This document shows positions 6,978 to 13,855 of a DNA stretch of 13,855 bases, in pieces. The position numbers and the translations under genes were made by a program. Source of the DNA: Nitrospira lenta (lineage in GTDB: Bacteria; Nitrospirota; Nitrospiria; Nitrospirales; Nitrospiraceae). The stretch is from positions 1 through 13,855 of the forward strand of contig CAMDRK010000034.1 of NCBI GenBank assembly GCA_945906715.1. The letters are read 5' to 3'. Under the pieces are notes generated by a model. That model was not told the origin of the DNA, did not search any database, and saw only the letters and a list, made by a program, of their open reading frames with translations. Position 1 is the stretch's first letter; every line of letters begins with the position of its first letter.

Positions 6978-9431
6978 TCATCGTCCAATCCCACCGCTCA
7001 TCTCAGGCTGGGGCATGTCCGATTGTGCTCTTCCATAAGGCCCTCCCGGCACAGCCCAGGGTAGCCCTTTCTCTCCAATCAGTAGTGGGCTGAGGATATT
7101 TCGAACCACTGCCGTACCGAAACTCTCCGTCCAACCGATCCCGGTCAGGCTCAACATGAAGCTATACTGCTGTCGATCGGGGAACTGTAAATAATAGAGC
7201 CCCAGAGACCAGCACTTGCAGGGATTCTGGTAGAGAGCAACGACATCGTACTCCGGGCTCTTGCCAGTCTTCACGTCGTAGTAGCCCTTCGCCCCGACCG
7301 TCCATCCCCAGGGGGTGCGAAACGCTCCTCCCGCTGTAAGAAATTGGATCTCAGAAGTTGGGGCATAGACTTCATTGAATGAGATGGGATTCCATACGTC
7401 TCCACGACGCACACGATTACCATCGTGCGAAAAACGCTGCCCCACTTCGAGATACCAGTAGTTGGACTGTTGAACCCGAAAATTGGTGTTGAATTGACTG
7501 AGCGACGATCGGTACGGATCGAAAAACGCATCGATGGTCATATACTGGTTCGTAGCAGGCACCTGACCGGAGCCTGTGCCTAGACCCAGGCCGGACGCGG
7601 TAGAGGCCAACTGAGCCTGTGTGTACTGAGGGGTCGTATTGCCGATCGCGACCCGCATCCAGAGGTCGGAAAATTTCTTCCCCTCAATGGCCACTGTCGC
7701 CGGTTGCAGCGGTTGTGTGATCGACCCGAACAGCGGGGATGCGCCAGGCGTAAAGTCCCGGGCTCTCGTTTGCACCGAGCCCGCGTGATAACTCTGGGCC
7801 ATCGTGAAATCCAGCCAATTGAAACTGCTGCTGCCCGCTTGCTCCAACAGCCGGCTACGGATCGCATAGGTCAGCAAGTTTTTCTTCTGCAGATCGTCCA
7901 CCTGATCGATCTGAGTCAGCTGGGACTGATTCGTCTGTGGAACATATTCATACATAACGCTGGGCTCGATGGTATGCAGCAAGGTATTGCCTTCTCTCGT
8001 CCTGAAGCGCCGGCTCAGCTTCGACGTTGCATCGAGCGCTGCCCAGAAGGTCTCGCGATGCTGGCTTTCAGTATTCTGCACCCCCCGCGTGTAGTAGGTC
8101 TCGCGCACTTTCACTTGAGGGGTCAGACCCACGATGTGCCCGAAATCCAACACGTCGGTCGAGAGTCCCGGCAGCACATCGATTCGATTCTGCGCAAAGC
8201 CCTGCTCACGATAAAAGTTCACGAAACTCATATCCGTGCCCAGCAAGACCGGCGAATGAAACAAGGAGTGATTCGGCAGGCTGTAACCGATTTCCGGCAA
8301 TCGCTGAAACGTATCGCTTCCTCCCGATTGCAACGGCTGCAAGTATTGACCGAGCAGGTACGTCCTTCCGTACGCCAGACGTTGAGTCGCCAACAAATTC
8401 GATTCGCTGCTGGGAAGGGCCCGCTGAACTCCCGAGTTGCTCAACTGCTGCAGATAATTCGGATCTGTCACCAGGCTGGCTTTGATCCGAAGCAGCGAGT
8501 CCGGCGTGAATTGCTGGACATGGGTCCCGGAGATCACAGCCCGAGTCTGCTCGGCACCTTGTCCTGTCTGAGTCACACCAGCCACATCCGGTAATTCTGT
8601 CTGGTGCAAGGCACTCACCAACCACTGGCCCCTCGATTGCCGGTCCAGCACATAGCGATATTTCAAATCACCCCCATAGCCGAGGCTACTGTAATAGGAC
8701 GGAGTGATCGTCAGATCCTGGCTCGGATTGATGGCCCAGAAGAAGCTATCTTGGAGGTGCATGCCGAAGCGACTGTCGTATCCGACAATGGGAAGGAGGA
8801 ACCCGGTGCGCCGCTTGTCAAGCGGATAGGACATTGTGGGAAGTGGAACCATCGGAACATCGTTGACACAGAGCCATCCACCGGTAAAGGCCACATTGTC
8901 GCCGGCACGCAGATCAAGATCCTTGAACTGAAACCGCCAGGCCGGAGTCTCACCTTCCTGCGCATCACAATTCGTAAACCGGCCCTCTTTCACCCGATAA
9001 TGCTCCTCTGAAAACCGTTGAATAAGACGGCCCTCCACCGAGGTATTGGTGGCTTTGAGATGTACTCGTCCATGCGTGATCACCCCCGCTTCGGTATTCA
9101 CGTTGAGTTCCAACCGTTCGGTTACCAGATCGGATTTAGGATCGGTGAGTCGGACGTGGCCCGTGGCAATCACAATACCGGGCAGTGCCTGGATGGTCAT
9201 ATGATCGGCCGTCAGGCGCAGAGTGCCCTGATTCACCACCACCGAGCCATTGGCTTCGTAGACTTCTCTATCCTGTAAGTAATCGATCCGCGTTGCGGTG
9301 ATATCGAGCGGGAGCCCTTCTGACGATGTCGTCGTCGCTGCAGAACCTTTCCCATTCCCTGCCGCACCTCCGGTGTACGGCAGTAGTATCCCCAACACCA
9401 ACCAACCGATCAGGCACATCCACAGCCGCAT
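6978..9431 (-). CDS. lptD: LPS-assembly protein LptD (organic solvent tolerance protein)
   Basis: Outer-membrane beta-barrel that inserts lipopolysaccharide into the outer leaflet, the last step of the Lpt bridge. 817 aa from the ATG at 9431, similar to E. coli LptD (784). Signal peptide MRLWMCLIGWLVLGILLPY with a small-residue cleavage zone (GGAAG, ~20-25). The periplasmic OstA/LptA-like beta-jellyroll (~40-140) contains typical repeats such as ITATRIDYLQDREVYEANG. The barrel domain follows to the C-terminus. Cysteines are Cys155 (RFTNCD), Cys188 (GWLCVND), and a C-terminal pair CKC at 738/740, consistent with a disulfide-locked plug/barrel. The start at 9431 has AGGGA about 5 bp upstream. 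ATG 9446, one base after the folC stop TGA, is a close alternative adding five residues. Its presence implies an LPS-bearing organism. Confidence 0.93.
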   Translation of the reverse strand: MRLWMCLIGWLVLGILLPYTGGAAGNGKGSAATTTSSEGLPLDITATRIDYLQDREVYEANGSVVVNQGTLRLTADHMTIQALPGIVIATGHVRLTDPKSDLVTERLELNVNTEAGVITHGRVHLKATNTSVEGRLIQRFSEEHYRVKEGRFTNCDAQEGETPAWRFQFKDLDLRAGDNVAFTGGWLCVNDVPMVPLPTMSYPLDKRRTGFLLPIVGYDSRFGMHLQDSFFWAINPSQDLTITPSYYSSLGYGGDLKYRYVLDRQSRGQWLVSALHQTELPDVAGVTQTGQGAEQTRAVISGTHVQQFTPDSLLRIKASLVTDPNYLQQLSNSGVQRALPSSESNLLATQRLAYGRTYLLGQYLQPLQSGGSDTFQRLPEIGYSLPNHSLFHSPVLLGTDMSFVNFYREQGFAQNRIDVLPGLSTDVLDFGHIVGLTPQVKVRETYYTRGVQNTESQHRETFWAALDATSKLSRRFRTREGNTLLHTIEPSVMYEYVPQTNQSQLTQIDQVDDLQKKNLLTYAIRSRLLEQAGSSSFNWLDFTMAQSYHAGSVQTRARDFTPGASPLFGSITQPLQPATVAIEGKKFSDLWMRVAIGNTTPQYTQAQLASTASGLGLGTGSGQVPATNQYMTIDAFFDPYRSSLSQFNTNFRVQQSNYWYLEVGQRFSHDGNRVRRGDVWNPISFNEVYAPTSEIQFLTAGGAFRTPWGWTVGAKGYYDVKTGKSPEYDVVALYQNPCKCWSLGLYYLQFPDRQQYSFMLSLTGIGWTESFGTAVVRNILSPLLIGEKGLPWAVPGGPYGRAQSDMPQPEMSGGIGR

Positions 9432-9447
9432 CGCGTTCCCTGCCATC

Positions 9448-10743
9448 TCAACCCCGAAGCGGCGAAAACCCACAACCACGGAACCATGCCTGGCACTCTC
9501 CTACGAGCATGAGCGATCCCGTGACACAAACCAGACCATCGGGCGTCGCCAGCTGCCTGGCCAGCGCCATCGCATCGCTAAGCAACGGCACGACATGCGG
9601 ATGAAGCAGCAGACCTTCGAGCGAGGCTCGGAGTTCCTGCGCAGAGGCAGAGCGTGGAAGATCTGCCTGCGTCAATACCACCTCATCGACAAGGCCCCTC
9701 AGCAACTCGAAAAAGCCTCGATGATCCTTGTCGCGCATCATCCCAAGGACAAGGACCACCGGATGCGACGGATGAGATCGGTCGGAACGTGCGAGGAAAT
9801 CGGCCAAAACAGTTGCAGCAGCAGGATTATGCGCGCCATCCAGCAGGATTGTCGGATGGCGATCGACCACTTCCAATCGTCCGGCCCAGTTGACCTCACG
9901 CAGTCCCGCGCTCGCCGCCTCGGCCGTGACAGCAATTCCATGGGGAGCCGACGCCTCCAACAGCGCCAGTGCACAGGCAGCGTTATCAAGTTGGTGGCGC
10001 CCCTCCAGGCCACAAGTGAGTTCATCATAGTGCATCGCCAGACCGTGATAGGAAAATTGCCGGGGTGTCTCTCCCTCCGTGCGAAAATCCTCATTCAGAC
10101 GAAACACCGGGGCCTTCCGCTCGCTGGCCACCTGCTCAATCGTTCGCCACGCATCATCGTCGAGACGCCCCAGCACCACCGGCACCCCCGGCTTAATAAT
10201 ACCGGCCTTCTCAAATGCAATCGCTGAGGCTGTCGTACCCAGATATTCCTGATGATCGAGAGCAATCGTCGTCACGGCACAGGCCATGGGCGTGACCACG
10301 TTCGTTGCATCGAATCTGCCACCTAACCCAACCTCCAACACTGCCACCTCAACCCCTGAATCGGCAAAGTGCTGCAATGCCATCGCCGTCGTATACTCGA
10401 AGAAAGTCGGCGACAGATCCGGTTGGCAGAGCGCCTGAAGCTGTTCGGTCAATTGTGCCACCCGTGATTCAGGAATCATCTCGCCGTTGACGCGGATCCG
10501 CTCTCGGAACTCCACGAGATGGGGCGACGTATAGAGCCCCACTCGATACCCAGCCACCTGTAACATGGCAGCAGCCATGGCAGCGGTAGAGCCCTTTCCA
10601 TTCGTACCGGCGATGTGCAGCGTGCGGTACTTGGTCTGCGGCATGCCGAGACGCACCGTCAACGCCGTCATCGTCGCAAGGCCCAGCTTGATCCCATGTT
10701 TTTGCAGACGGAACAAATAGGTCACGGCAGAGGAATAGGTCAT
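9448..10743 (-). CDS. folC: Bifunctional folylpolyglutamate synthase/dihydrofolate synthase
   Basis: Cytoplasmic Mur-ligase-family enzyme that adds glutamate to dihydropteroate and to tetrahydrofolates with ATP. 431 aa, normal length. ATP P-loop HIAGTNGKGST (46-52 core), TSPHL (72-76), GGRFDATN (~141-148), ALDHQEYLG (161-169), FEKAGIIKP with the expected carbamylated Lys179, and the C-terminal-domain motif LDGAHNP (301-307). Whether it has both activities or only FPGS cannot be judged by eye. The ATG at 10743 gives the expected N-terminus (YLFRLQKHGIKLGL); no clear Shine-Dalgarno. It follows accD by 54 bp, a gene pairing seen in many bacteria (accD-folC), and its stop is separated by one base from an lptD ATG, so translation is probably coupled. 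Confidence 0.95.
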   Translation of the reverse strand: MTYSSAVTYLFRLQKHGIKLGLATMTALTVRLGMPQTKYRTLHIAGTNGKGSTAAMAAAMLQVAGYRVGLYTSPHLVEFRERIRVNGEMIPESRVAQLTEQLQALCQPDLSPTFFEYTTAMALQHFADSGVEVAVLEVGLGGRFDATNVVTPMACAVTTIALDHQEYLGTTASAIAFEKAGIIKPGVPVVLGRLDDDAWRTIEQVASERKAPVFRLNEDFRTEGETPRQFSYHGLAMHYDELTCGLEGRHQLDNAACALALLEASAPHGIAVTAEAASAGLREVNWAGRLEVVDRHPTILLDGAHNPAAATVLADFLARSDRSHPSHPVVLVLGMMRDKDHRGFFELLRGLVDEVVLTQADLPRSASAQELRASLEGLLLHPHVVPLLSDAMALARQLATPDGLVCVTGSLMLVGECQAWFRGCGFSPLRG

Positions 10744-10797
10744 GGTGTAACCAGGCAGGAAGGAAGCTAGCCAGGATTCTTCATGAAAGGTCTAGGC

Positions 10798-11634
10798 TTA
10801 AAAATGCGCCACAAGGGTGCTTAAGGTTTCTTTCAGCTGTTTACGTTCCACGATCATATCGATCATGCCATGTTCCAATAGAAACTCGGCTCGCTGAAAC
10901 TGATCCGGCAACTGCTGTTTGATCGTCTGCTCGATCACGCGGGGACCGGCAAATCCGATCAGCGCTTTCGGTTCGGCCAGAATCACATCACCCAACATGG
11001 CCACGCTGGCGGTGACGCCTCCGAACGTGGGATCGGCTAACAGGCAAATAAACGGGAGTTTCGCCTCGCCAAGCTTGGCGACAGCGGCAGAGGTCTTGGC
11101 CATCTGCATGAGTGACAGAATCCCCTCCTGCATCCTGGCTCCTCCGGAAGTCGTGACCAAAATGACCGGCAACCTGGCCTCCAGCGCGCGATCGATCGCC
11201 CGACAAATCTTTTCGCCGACGACCGACCCCATGCTGCCACCCATAAAACTGAAGTCGAACAGGCAGAGGACCACACGACGACCGTTCATCATCCCTTCGC
11301 CGATCATCATGGCATCTTTACGGCCGGTCTTCCCCTGATGCGCCTTCACACGATCCTTATACGATTTCGTGTCATGAAAGTTCAGCGGATCCTGGGGACC
11401 AAGCTCCGCATCCCACTCTTTGAATGTCCCGAGGTCGACCAGGAGCGCAATACGCTCAATAACAGAAATCGGAAAATGGTAGTCGCACTTCGGGCAAACC
11501 TTATTATTCCGCTCGACTTCTTTGCGATAGACGATTTCCCGGCAGTGGTTGCACTTGAGCCACATCCCCTCCGAAACCTTGGAACGCTTGGGAGGTTCCG
11601 GCTCGGTCGTTTTCTGTTTTTTAAACCAGGCCAT
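10798..11634 (-). CDS. accD: Acetyl-CoA carboxylase carboxyltransferase subunit beta
   Basis: Beta subunit of the carboxyltransferase that, with AccA, moves CO2 from biotin-AccB to acetyl-CoA to make malonyl-CoA, the first step of fatty acid synthesis. The N-terminal zinc ribbon is intact: Cys28, Cys31, Cys47, Cys50 (CNHC...CPKC). The crotonase-like fold contains MGGSMGSVVGEKI (~131-143), the conserved SGGARMQEG (163-171) and GFAGPRVIEQT (~231-242). 278 aa, slightly shorter than E. coli AccD (304). Start ATG 11634 is supported by AAGGAG 6 bp upstream (plus 11641-11646). The upstream 206-bp gap carries heptamer repeats and may hold the promoter. Confidence 0.97.
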   Translation of the reverse strand: MAWFKKQKTTEPEPPKRSKVSEGMWLKCNHCREIVYRKEVERNNKVCPKCDYHFPISVIERIALLVDLGTFKEWDAELGPQDPLNFHDTKSYKDRVKAHQGKTGRKDAMMIGEGMMNGRRVVLCLFDFSFMGGSMGSVVGEKICRAIDRALEARLPVILVTTSGGARMQEGILSLMQMAKTSAAVAKLGEAKLPFICLLADPTFGGVTASVAMLGDVILAEPKALIGFAGPRVIEQTIKQQLPDQFQRAEFLLEHGMIDMIVERKQLKETLSTLVAHF

Positions 11635-11640
11635 CGTAAG

Positions 11641-11646
11641 CTCCTT
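11641..11646 (-). promoter_or_regulatory. Ribosome binding site of accD
   Basis: The plus strand reads CTCCTT, i.e. AAGGAG on the coding strand, with a 6-bp spacer to the ATG at 11634. A strong site in a block where most starts lack one. Confidence 0.8.
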
Positions 11647-11668
11647 CTAGTCGCAAGCGGGACGGGGG

Positions 11669-11721
11669 AGAGTTCGAGGTTCGAGGCTTTCGGAACTTCG
11701 AACCCAGAACCTCGAACCTCG
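11669..11721. repeat. Intergenic heptamer array with inverted halves
   Basis: Four tandem heptamers on the plus strand: GAACTTC (11693), GAACCCA (11700), GAACCTC (11707), GAACCTC (11714). They face three units in the opposite sense: AGAGTTC (11669), GAGGTTC (11676), GAGGCTT (11683). The halves give a perfect 12-bp inverted repeat, CGAGGTTCGAGG (11675-11686) with CCTCGAACCTCG (11710-11721), around a 23-nt loop. It lies between the permease gene and accD, 23 bp upstream of the accD ribosome site. It could fold in RNA, but no T-tract follows, so a terminator role is not supported. Confidence 0.75.
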
Positions 11722-11840
11722 GATCGCGTCTGTCGCGCGCGTCTTGCTTGTCTCGTTCACAAACCACGAGGACGGCAGAATACCATAGCCGCCTGCGTCA
11801 CGCACGTAGATTTCCCGTCGATGAAGGGGAAGATAGGACG

Positions 11841-12548
11841 TCAGAAGAGCTGACCACCCACGATGATCTGGAACATCATCAGAAGTCCGATGGCAACACT
11901 CCCAAAACTTGCCAGACCCTGGACTGCAAGAAAGACGGGCCGTCCAAGGTTCAGTGACCACAAGACCGGAAGACTCACGACCATTCCAACCAGCACCATT
12001 CCCATAATCGAGCCAAACCCGAACACCGCAATATAGATCAACCCCTCCGACACCGATTCCGCAGACGACAACACGATCAATAACAGTGCCGCCGATCCGG
12101 CCAGACCATGGGCCATGCCGATGCAGAACGGGCGAACGGAGTCGCGCCACCAGTGACCATGCCCGTGGTCCTCGACCAGCGCATGGCTATGCAGGTGCAT
12201 GTGCTTCGCACCGTCATGATCATGCGCATGCACATGCCAGCGCTCCCGGACCAATCTCACCGCGAGTATGCCACCAAGAAACACCAGCATGACGCCGACA
12301 CCGAACTCGGCCGCCAATGCAACTGGTTCAGGAATCGACAGGCGAAGCACCAATACCACCGCCCCGACCAGCAACAACACCACAGTATGTCCAAGTCCCC
12401 AGCTGAGCCCGATCATGCCGGAGGCGCGGAGCGAAGGCCGTTGCGCGAGCATCGTGGACACGGCAGCCAAATGGTCCGCGTCCAGGGCATGACGAAGCCC
12501 CAAGACCAGCCCAAGCCCTAAAATTGTCAGGAATTCAGTATCCAGCAT
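11841..12548 (-). CDS. NiCoT/UreH-like metal permease
   Basis: Inner-membrane protein of 235 aa with about six hydrophobic segments. Segment one carries RHALDADH (19-26), the signature of the nickel/cobalt transporter family. Later segments have SWGLGHTVV (49-57) and GMAHGLAGSAALLL (~144-157), a pattern common to UreH-like/NiCoT relatives. Between the third and fourth segments a hydrophilic loop (105-132) holds 11 histidines, a probable metal-collecting region. Likely substrates are Ni2+ or Co2+, but the family is broad and specificity is not readable. No urease or hydrogenase gene is in view. It follows moaA by 54 bp on the same strand and precedes accD by 206 bp. Start ATG 12548 fits the first membrane segment (LGLGLVLGLRH); no Shine-Dalgarno is visible. 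Confidence 0.8.
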   Translation of the reverse strand: MLDTEFLTILGLGLVLGLRHALDADHLAAVSTMLAQRPSLRASGMIGLSWGLGHTVVLLLVGAVVLVLRLSIPEPVALAAEFGVGVMLVFLGGILAVRLVRERWHVHAHDHDGAKHMHLHSHALVEDHGHGHWWRDSVRPFCIGMAHGLAGSAALLLIVLSSAESVSEGLIYIAVFGFGSIMGMVLVGMVVSLPVLWSLNLGRPVFLAVQGLASFGSVAIGLLMMFQIIVGGQLF

Positions 12549-12602
12549 GAGGCATCAAGAGAAATCGGCCCAGCAGACGAACAAGGGCAACAGAGTAAAA
12601 CG

Positions 12603-13655
12603 TCACCCGCCTCGAGCATGCATTTCAAGATGGGGATCTTCGCGAAGCTTCTCAATACCGATGAGCCCCCCGACACGCAACCCGTCCCGTTCAAGTGCCT
12701 TGCGCTCTTCAGCGCCACGATCGCGGCGGCCCTCCCAGCCTGCCCGGATCAAGGACCGCATCTCCTCATCCACGGCGCCGGCGCGGAGGAACTTACGCAA
12801 ATCCGTTCCCGTCGTCGCATAGAGGCAGCGATACCACATGCCATCCGCTGTCACACGGCTGCGATCGCAAGTCGCACAGAAGGGCGTGGTCGTCGAAGGA
12901 ATAATCCCAAAGGTCGTGCCATCCGGCAATTGAAATCGCTGCGCCGGCGCAGCCCCCCGTTCAGGTAATGGTTCGATCGTCCCATAGTGCACAGTCAGCA
13001 TCGCCAGCATCGCGGCTCGGGAAAGTACTTTTTCTTGAGACCATTGATTCGCCCCCCCGACATCCATATATTCGATAAATCGAACCTCCGCCTGTACCTG
13101 CTTGCCAAACTCGATCAGATCGACCAACTCATCGTCATTGAAACCCTGAAGCGCCACCGTATCGAGCTTCAAGCCGGTGAAGCCAGCGCGAGCCACAGAT
13201 GTAATTCCGTCCAAGACGCGCTCATGTTCATCACGACGAGTCAGTTGGTGAAATCGTTCCGGTTTCAGCGTATCGAGGCTAACCGTGATGCGGTGCAGCC
13301 CTGCCTCATAGAGCTCTTCCACCTGGTCCGCCAATAGAATGCCGTTCGTCGTCAGCGCGATATCCTTTATCAGTGGGTTTTGGCGCAGCAGGCGAACCAG
13401 CCCTGGCAAACCCCGTCGAAGCAACGGTTCTCCGCCGGTCAACCGCACACGATCCACCCCGAGGTCGGTGAAATAGCCGGTCAGCTTCACCATTTCTTCA
13501 AGGGTCAGCACATCCTCGCGTGGCAGCCAGACATAGTCCTGCTCCGGCATACAATACGAGCAGCGAAGATTGCATCGATCCGTCACGGACAAACGCAAGC
13601 TGCGAAGCGGCCGTCCGAACACATCGGCAACATTATCTTTTGATAATTCGCTCAT
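12603..13655 (-). CDS. moaA: GTP 3',8-cyclase MoaA (molybdenum cofactor biosynthesis)
   Basis: Radical-SAM enzyme that, with MoaC, converts GTP to cyclic pyranopterin monophosphate, the first step of molybdopterin synthesis. 350 aa. The N-terminal radical-SAM cluster CNLRCSYC (Cys28, Cys32, Cys35), SAM-binding LTGGEP (72-77), LTTNG (101-105), SLDTL (126-130), the EYMDVGG segment (~195-201), the second 4Fe-4S cluster FCATCDRSRVTADG...CLY (Cys260, Cys263, Cys277), and the C-terminal Gly-Gly tail (MHARGG) required for catalysis are all present. The ATG at 13655 yields the usual short leader before FGRPLRSLRLSVTDRC; no clear Shine-Dalgarno. moaE lies 73 bp upstream on the same strand, separated by a heptamer array; moaC is not in view. 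Confidence 0.96.
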   Translation of the reverse strand: MSELSKDNVADVFGRPLRSLRLSVTDRCNLRCSYCMPEQDYVWLPREDVLTLEEMVKLTGYFTDLGVDRVRLTGGEPLLRRGLPGLVRLLRQNPLIKDIALTTNGILLADQVEELYEAGLHRITVSLDTLKPERFHQLTRRDEHERVLDGITSVARAGFTGLKLDTVALQGFNDDELVDLIEFGKQVQAEVRFIEYMDVGGANQWSQEKVLSRAAMLAMLTVHYGTIEPLPERGAAPAQRFQLPDGTTFGIIPSTTTPFCATCDRSRVTADGMWYRCLYATTGTDLRKFLRAGAVDEEMRSLIRAGWEGRRDRGAEERKALERDGLRVGGLIGIEKLREDPHLEMHARGG

Positions 13656-13678
13656 AACCGTTAGTTCGCCTTTGCCCC

Positions 13679-13727
13679 CTCACCCCTTACCCTTCACCCC
13701 TCACGTCTTACGCCTCACCCCTTACGT
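13679..13727. repeat. Seven-unit tandem heptamer array between moaE and moaA
   Basis: Seven directly adjacent 7-bp units in perfect phase: CTCACCC, CTTACCC, TTCACCC, CTCACGT, CTTACGC, CTCACCC, CTTACGT (13679, 13686, 13693, 13700, 13707, 13714, 13721). The unit consensus is YTYACSY. The array fills most of the 73-bp gap and begins 3 bp after the moaE stop. It shares no sequence with the accD-side array, only the period. Confidence 0.8.
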
Positions 13728-13729
13728 CC

Positions 13730-13855
13730 CTAAGGGTGTTCCTCGACCCAGACTTCACCTTGAGGCGTGTGTTCAAGTTTCCAGATCGGCGTGATGCGTT
13801 TCAACTCCGCGATCGCCCATTCGCAGGCGCGGAAGGCCTCCGCCCGATGCTCAGC
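13730..13855 (-). CDS. moaE: Molybdopterin synthase catalytic subunit MoaE (C-terminal part)
   Basis: The last 41 codons of MoaE run in from the right edge and end at TAG (13730-13732). The peptide starts AEHRAEAFRACEWAIAELKR and continues to PIWKLEHTPQGEVWVEEHP. This is the conserved MoaE tail: the HR(A/E)EAF helix and the PIWK catalytic lysine region, then the GxxWVEEHP end. MoaE, with MoaD, inserts two sulfurs into cyclic pyranopterin monophosphate to form molybdopterin, the step after MoaA/MoaC, which fits the neighbouring moaA. The N-terminus lies outside the window. Confidence 0.92.
   Translation of the reverse strand, partial: AEHRAEAFRACEWAIAELKRITPIWKLEHTPQGEVWVEEHP

Noticed and set aside
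6887..6994. 36-codon N-terminal extension of thioredoxin
   Set aside because: Sequence unlike thioredoxin, overlaps the lptD stop and the promoter candidate, and a perfect Shine-Dalgarno precedes the GTG at 6886.
7704..8594. 296-codon open frame on the plus strand
   Set aside because: Lies entirely antisense to lptD; its composition is Arg/Gln-rich with no recognisable domain, as expected for a shadow of a GC-biased gene.
9432..9479. Longer lptD start at GTG 9479
   Set aside because: It overlaps the end of folC by 32 bp, lacks a ribosome site and places 16 residues before the signal peptide.
9298..10227. 309-codon open frame on the plus strand
   Set aside because: Antisense to folC and the lptD start; basic low-quality sequence with no motifs, while folC on the other strand has all its catalytic motifs.
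11675..11721. Inverted repeat as an intrinsic terminator of the moa-permease transcript
   Set aside because: The 12-bp stem is convincing but no T-tract follows it on either strand, and its arms are units of a tandem repeat.
11647..12150. 167-codon minus-strand frame running from the permease gene into the accD gap
   Set aside because: Its first half is a shifted frame of the permease and its end is a translation of the heptamer repeat; no start signal.
13679..13727. CRISPR-like array
   Set aside because: Units are 7 bp and contiguous with no spacers, so this is a short tandem repeat, not CRISPR.

Overview
The window reads as a chromosomal segment of a Gram-negative bacterium. It has an LPS-assembly outer-membrane protein (LptD), roughly 55-60% GC by eye, and dense gene packing. 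LptD, MoaA and sigma-54 response-regulator sequences of this type, together with low-complexity heptamer arrays between genes, fit a member of the Nitrospirota (Nitrospira-like). That assignment is inference from sequence style; no search was run.

Left third, plus strand: the 3' part of a class I SAM-dependent methyltransferase (cut by the left edge) is followed by a signalling block. This holds a soluble GAF-containing histidine kinase, a full NtrC-type sigma-54 activator 13 bp downstream, and, after a 200-bp regulatory gap, a receiver protein with an HD-GYP-like output domain. The gap contains a good -24/-12 (sigma-54) promoter match, a perfect 7-bp inverted repeat beside it and a clear ribosome binding site. 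The simplest model is kinase -> sigma-54 activator -> transcription of the receiver/HD-GYP gene.

Remaining two thirds, minus strand (transcription right to left): moaE (partial, cut by the right edge), moaA, a NiCoT/UreH-like metal permease with a His-rich loop, accD, folC, lptD, trxA and recN. These are housekeeping genes: molybdopterin synthesis, fatty acid synthesis, folate, outer-membrane biogenesis, redox and DNA repair. folC and lptD are virtually contiguous. trxA has its own promoter candidate and a perfect Shine-Dalgarno before a GTG start. The plus and minus blocks converge at about 4794-4822.

There are no rRNA, tRNA, CRISPR, IS or phage features that I can support. No gene-free stretch exceeds 300 bp; the longest are 3454-3653 (regulatory) and 11635-11840 (heptamer repeats). 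The most notable items are the putative self-contained sigma-54 cascade, the Gln in place of the motif-V Asp in the HD-GYP domain, and two unrelated intergenic arrays that both have 7-bp periodicity.
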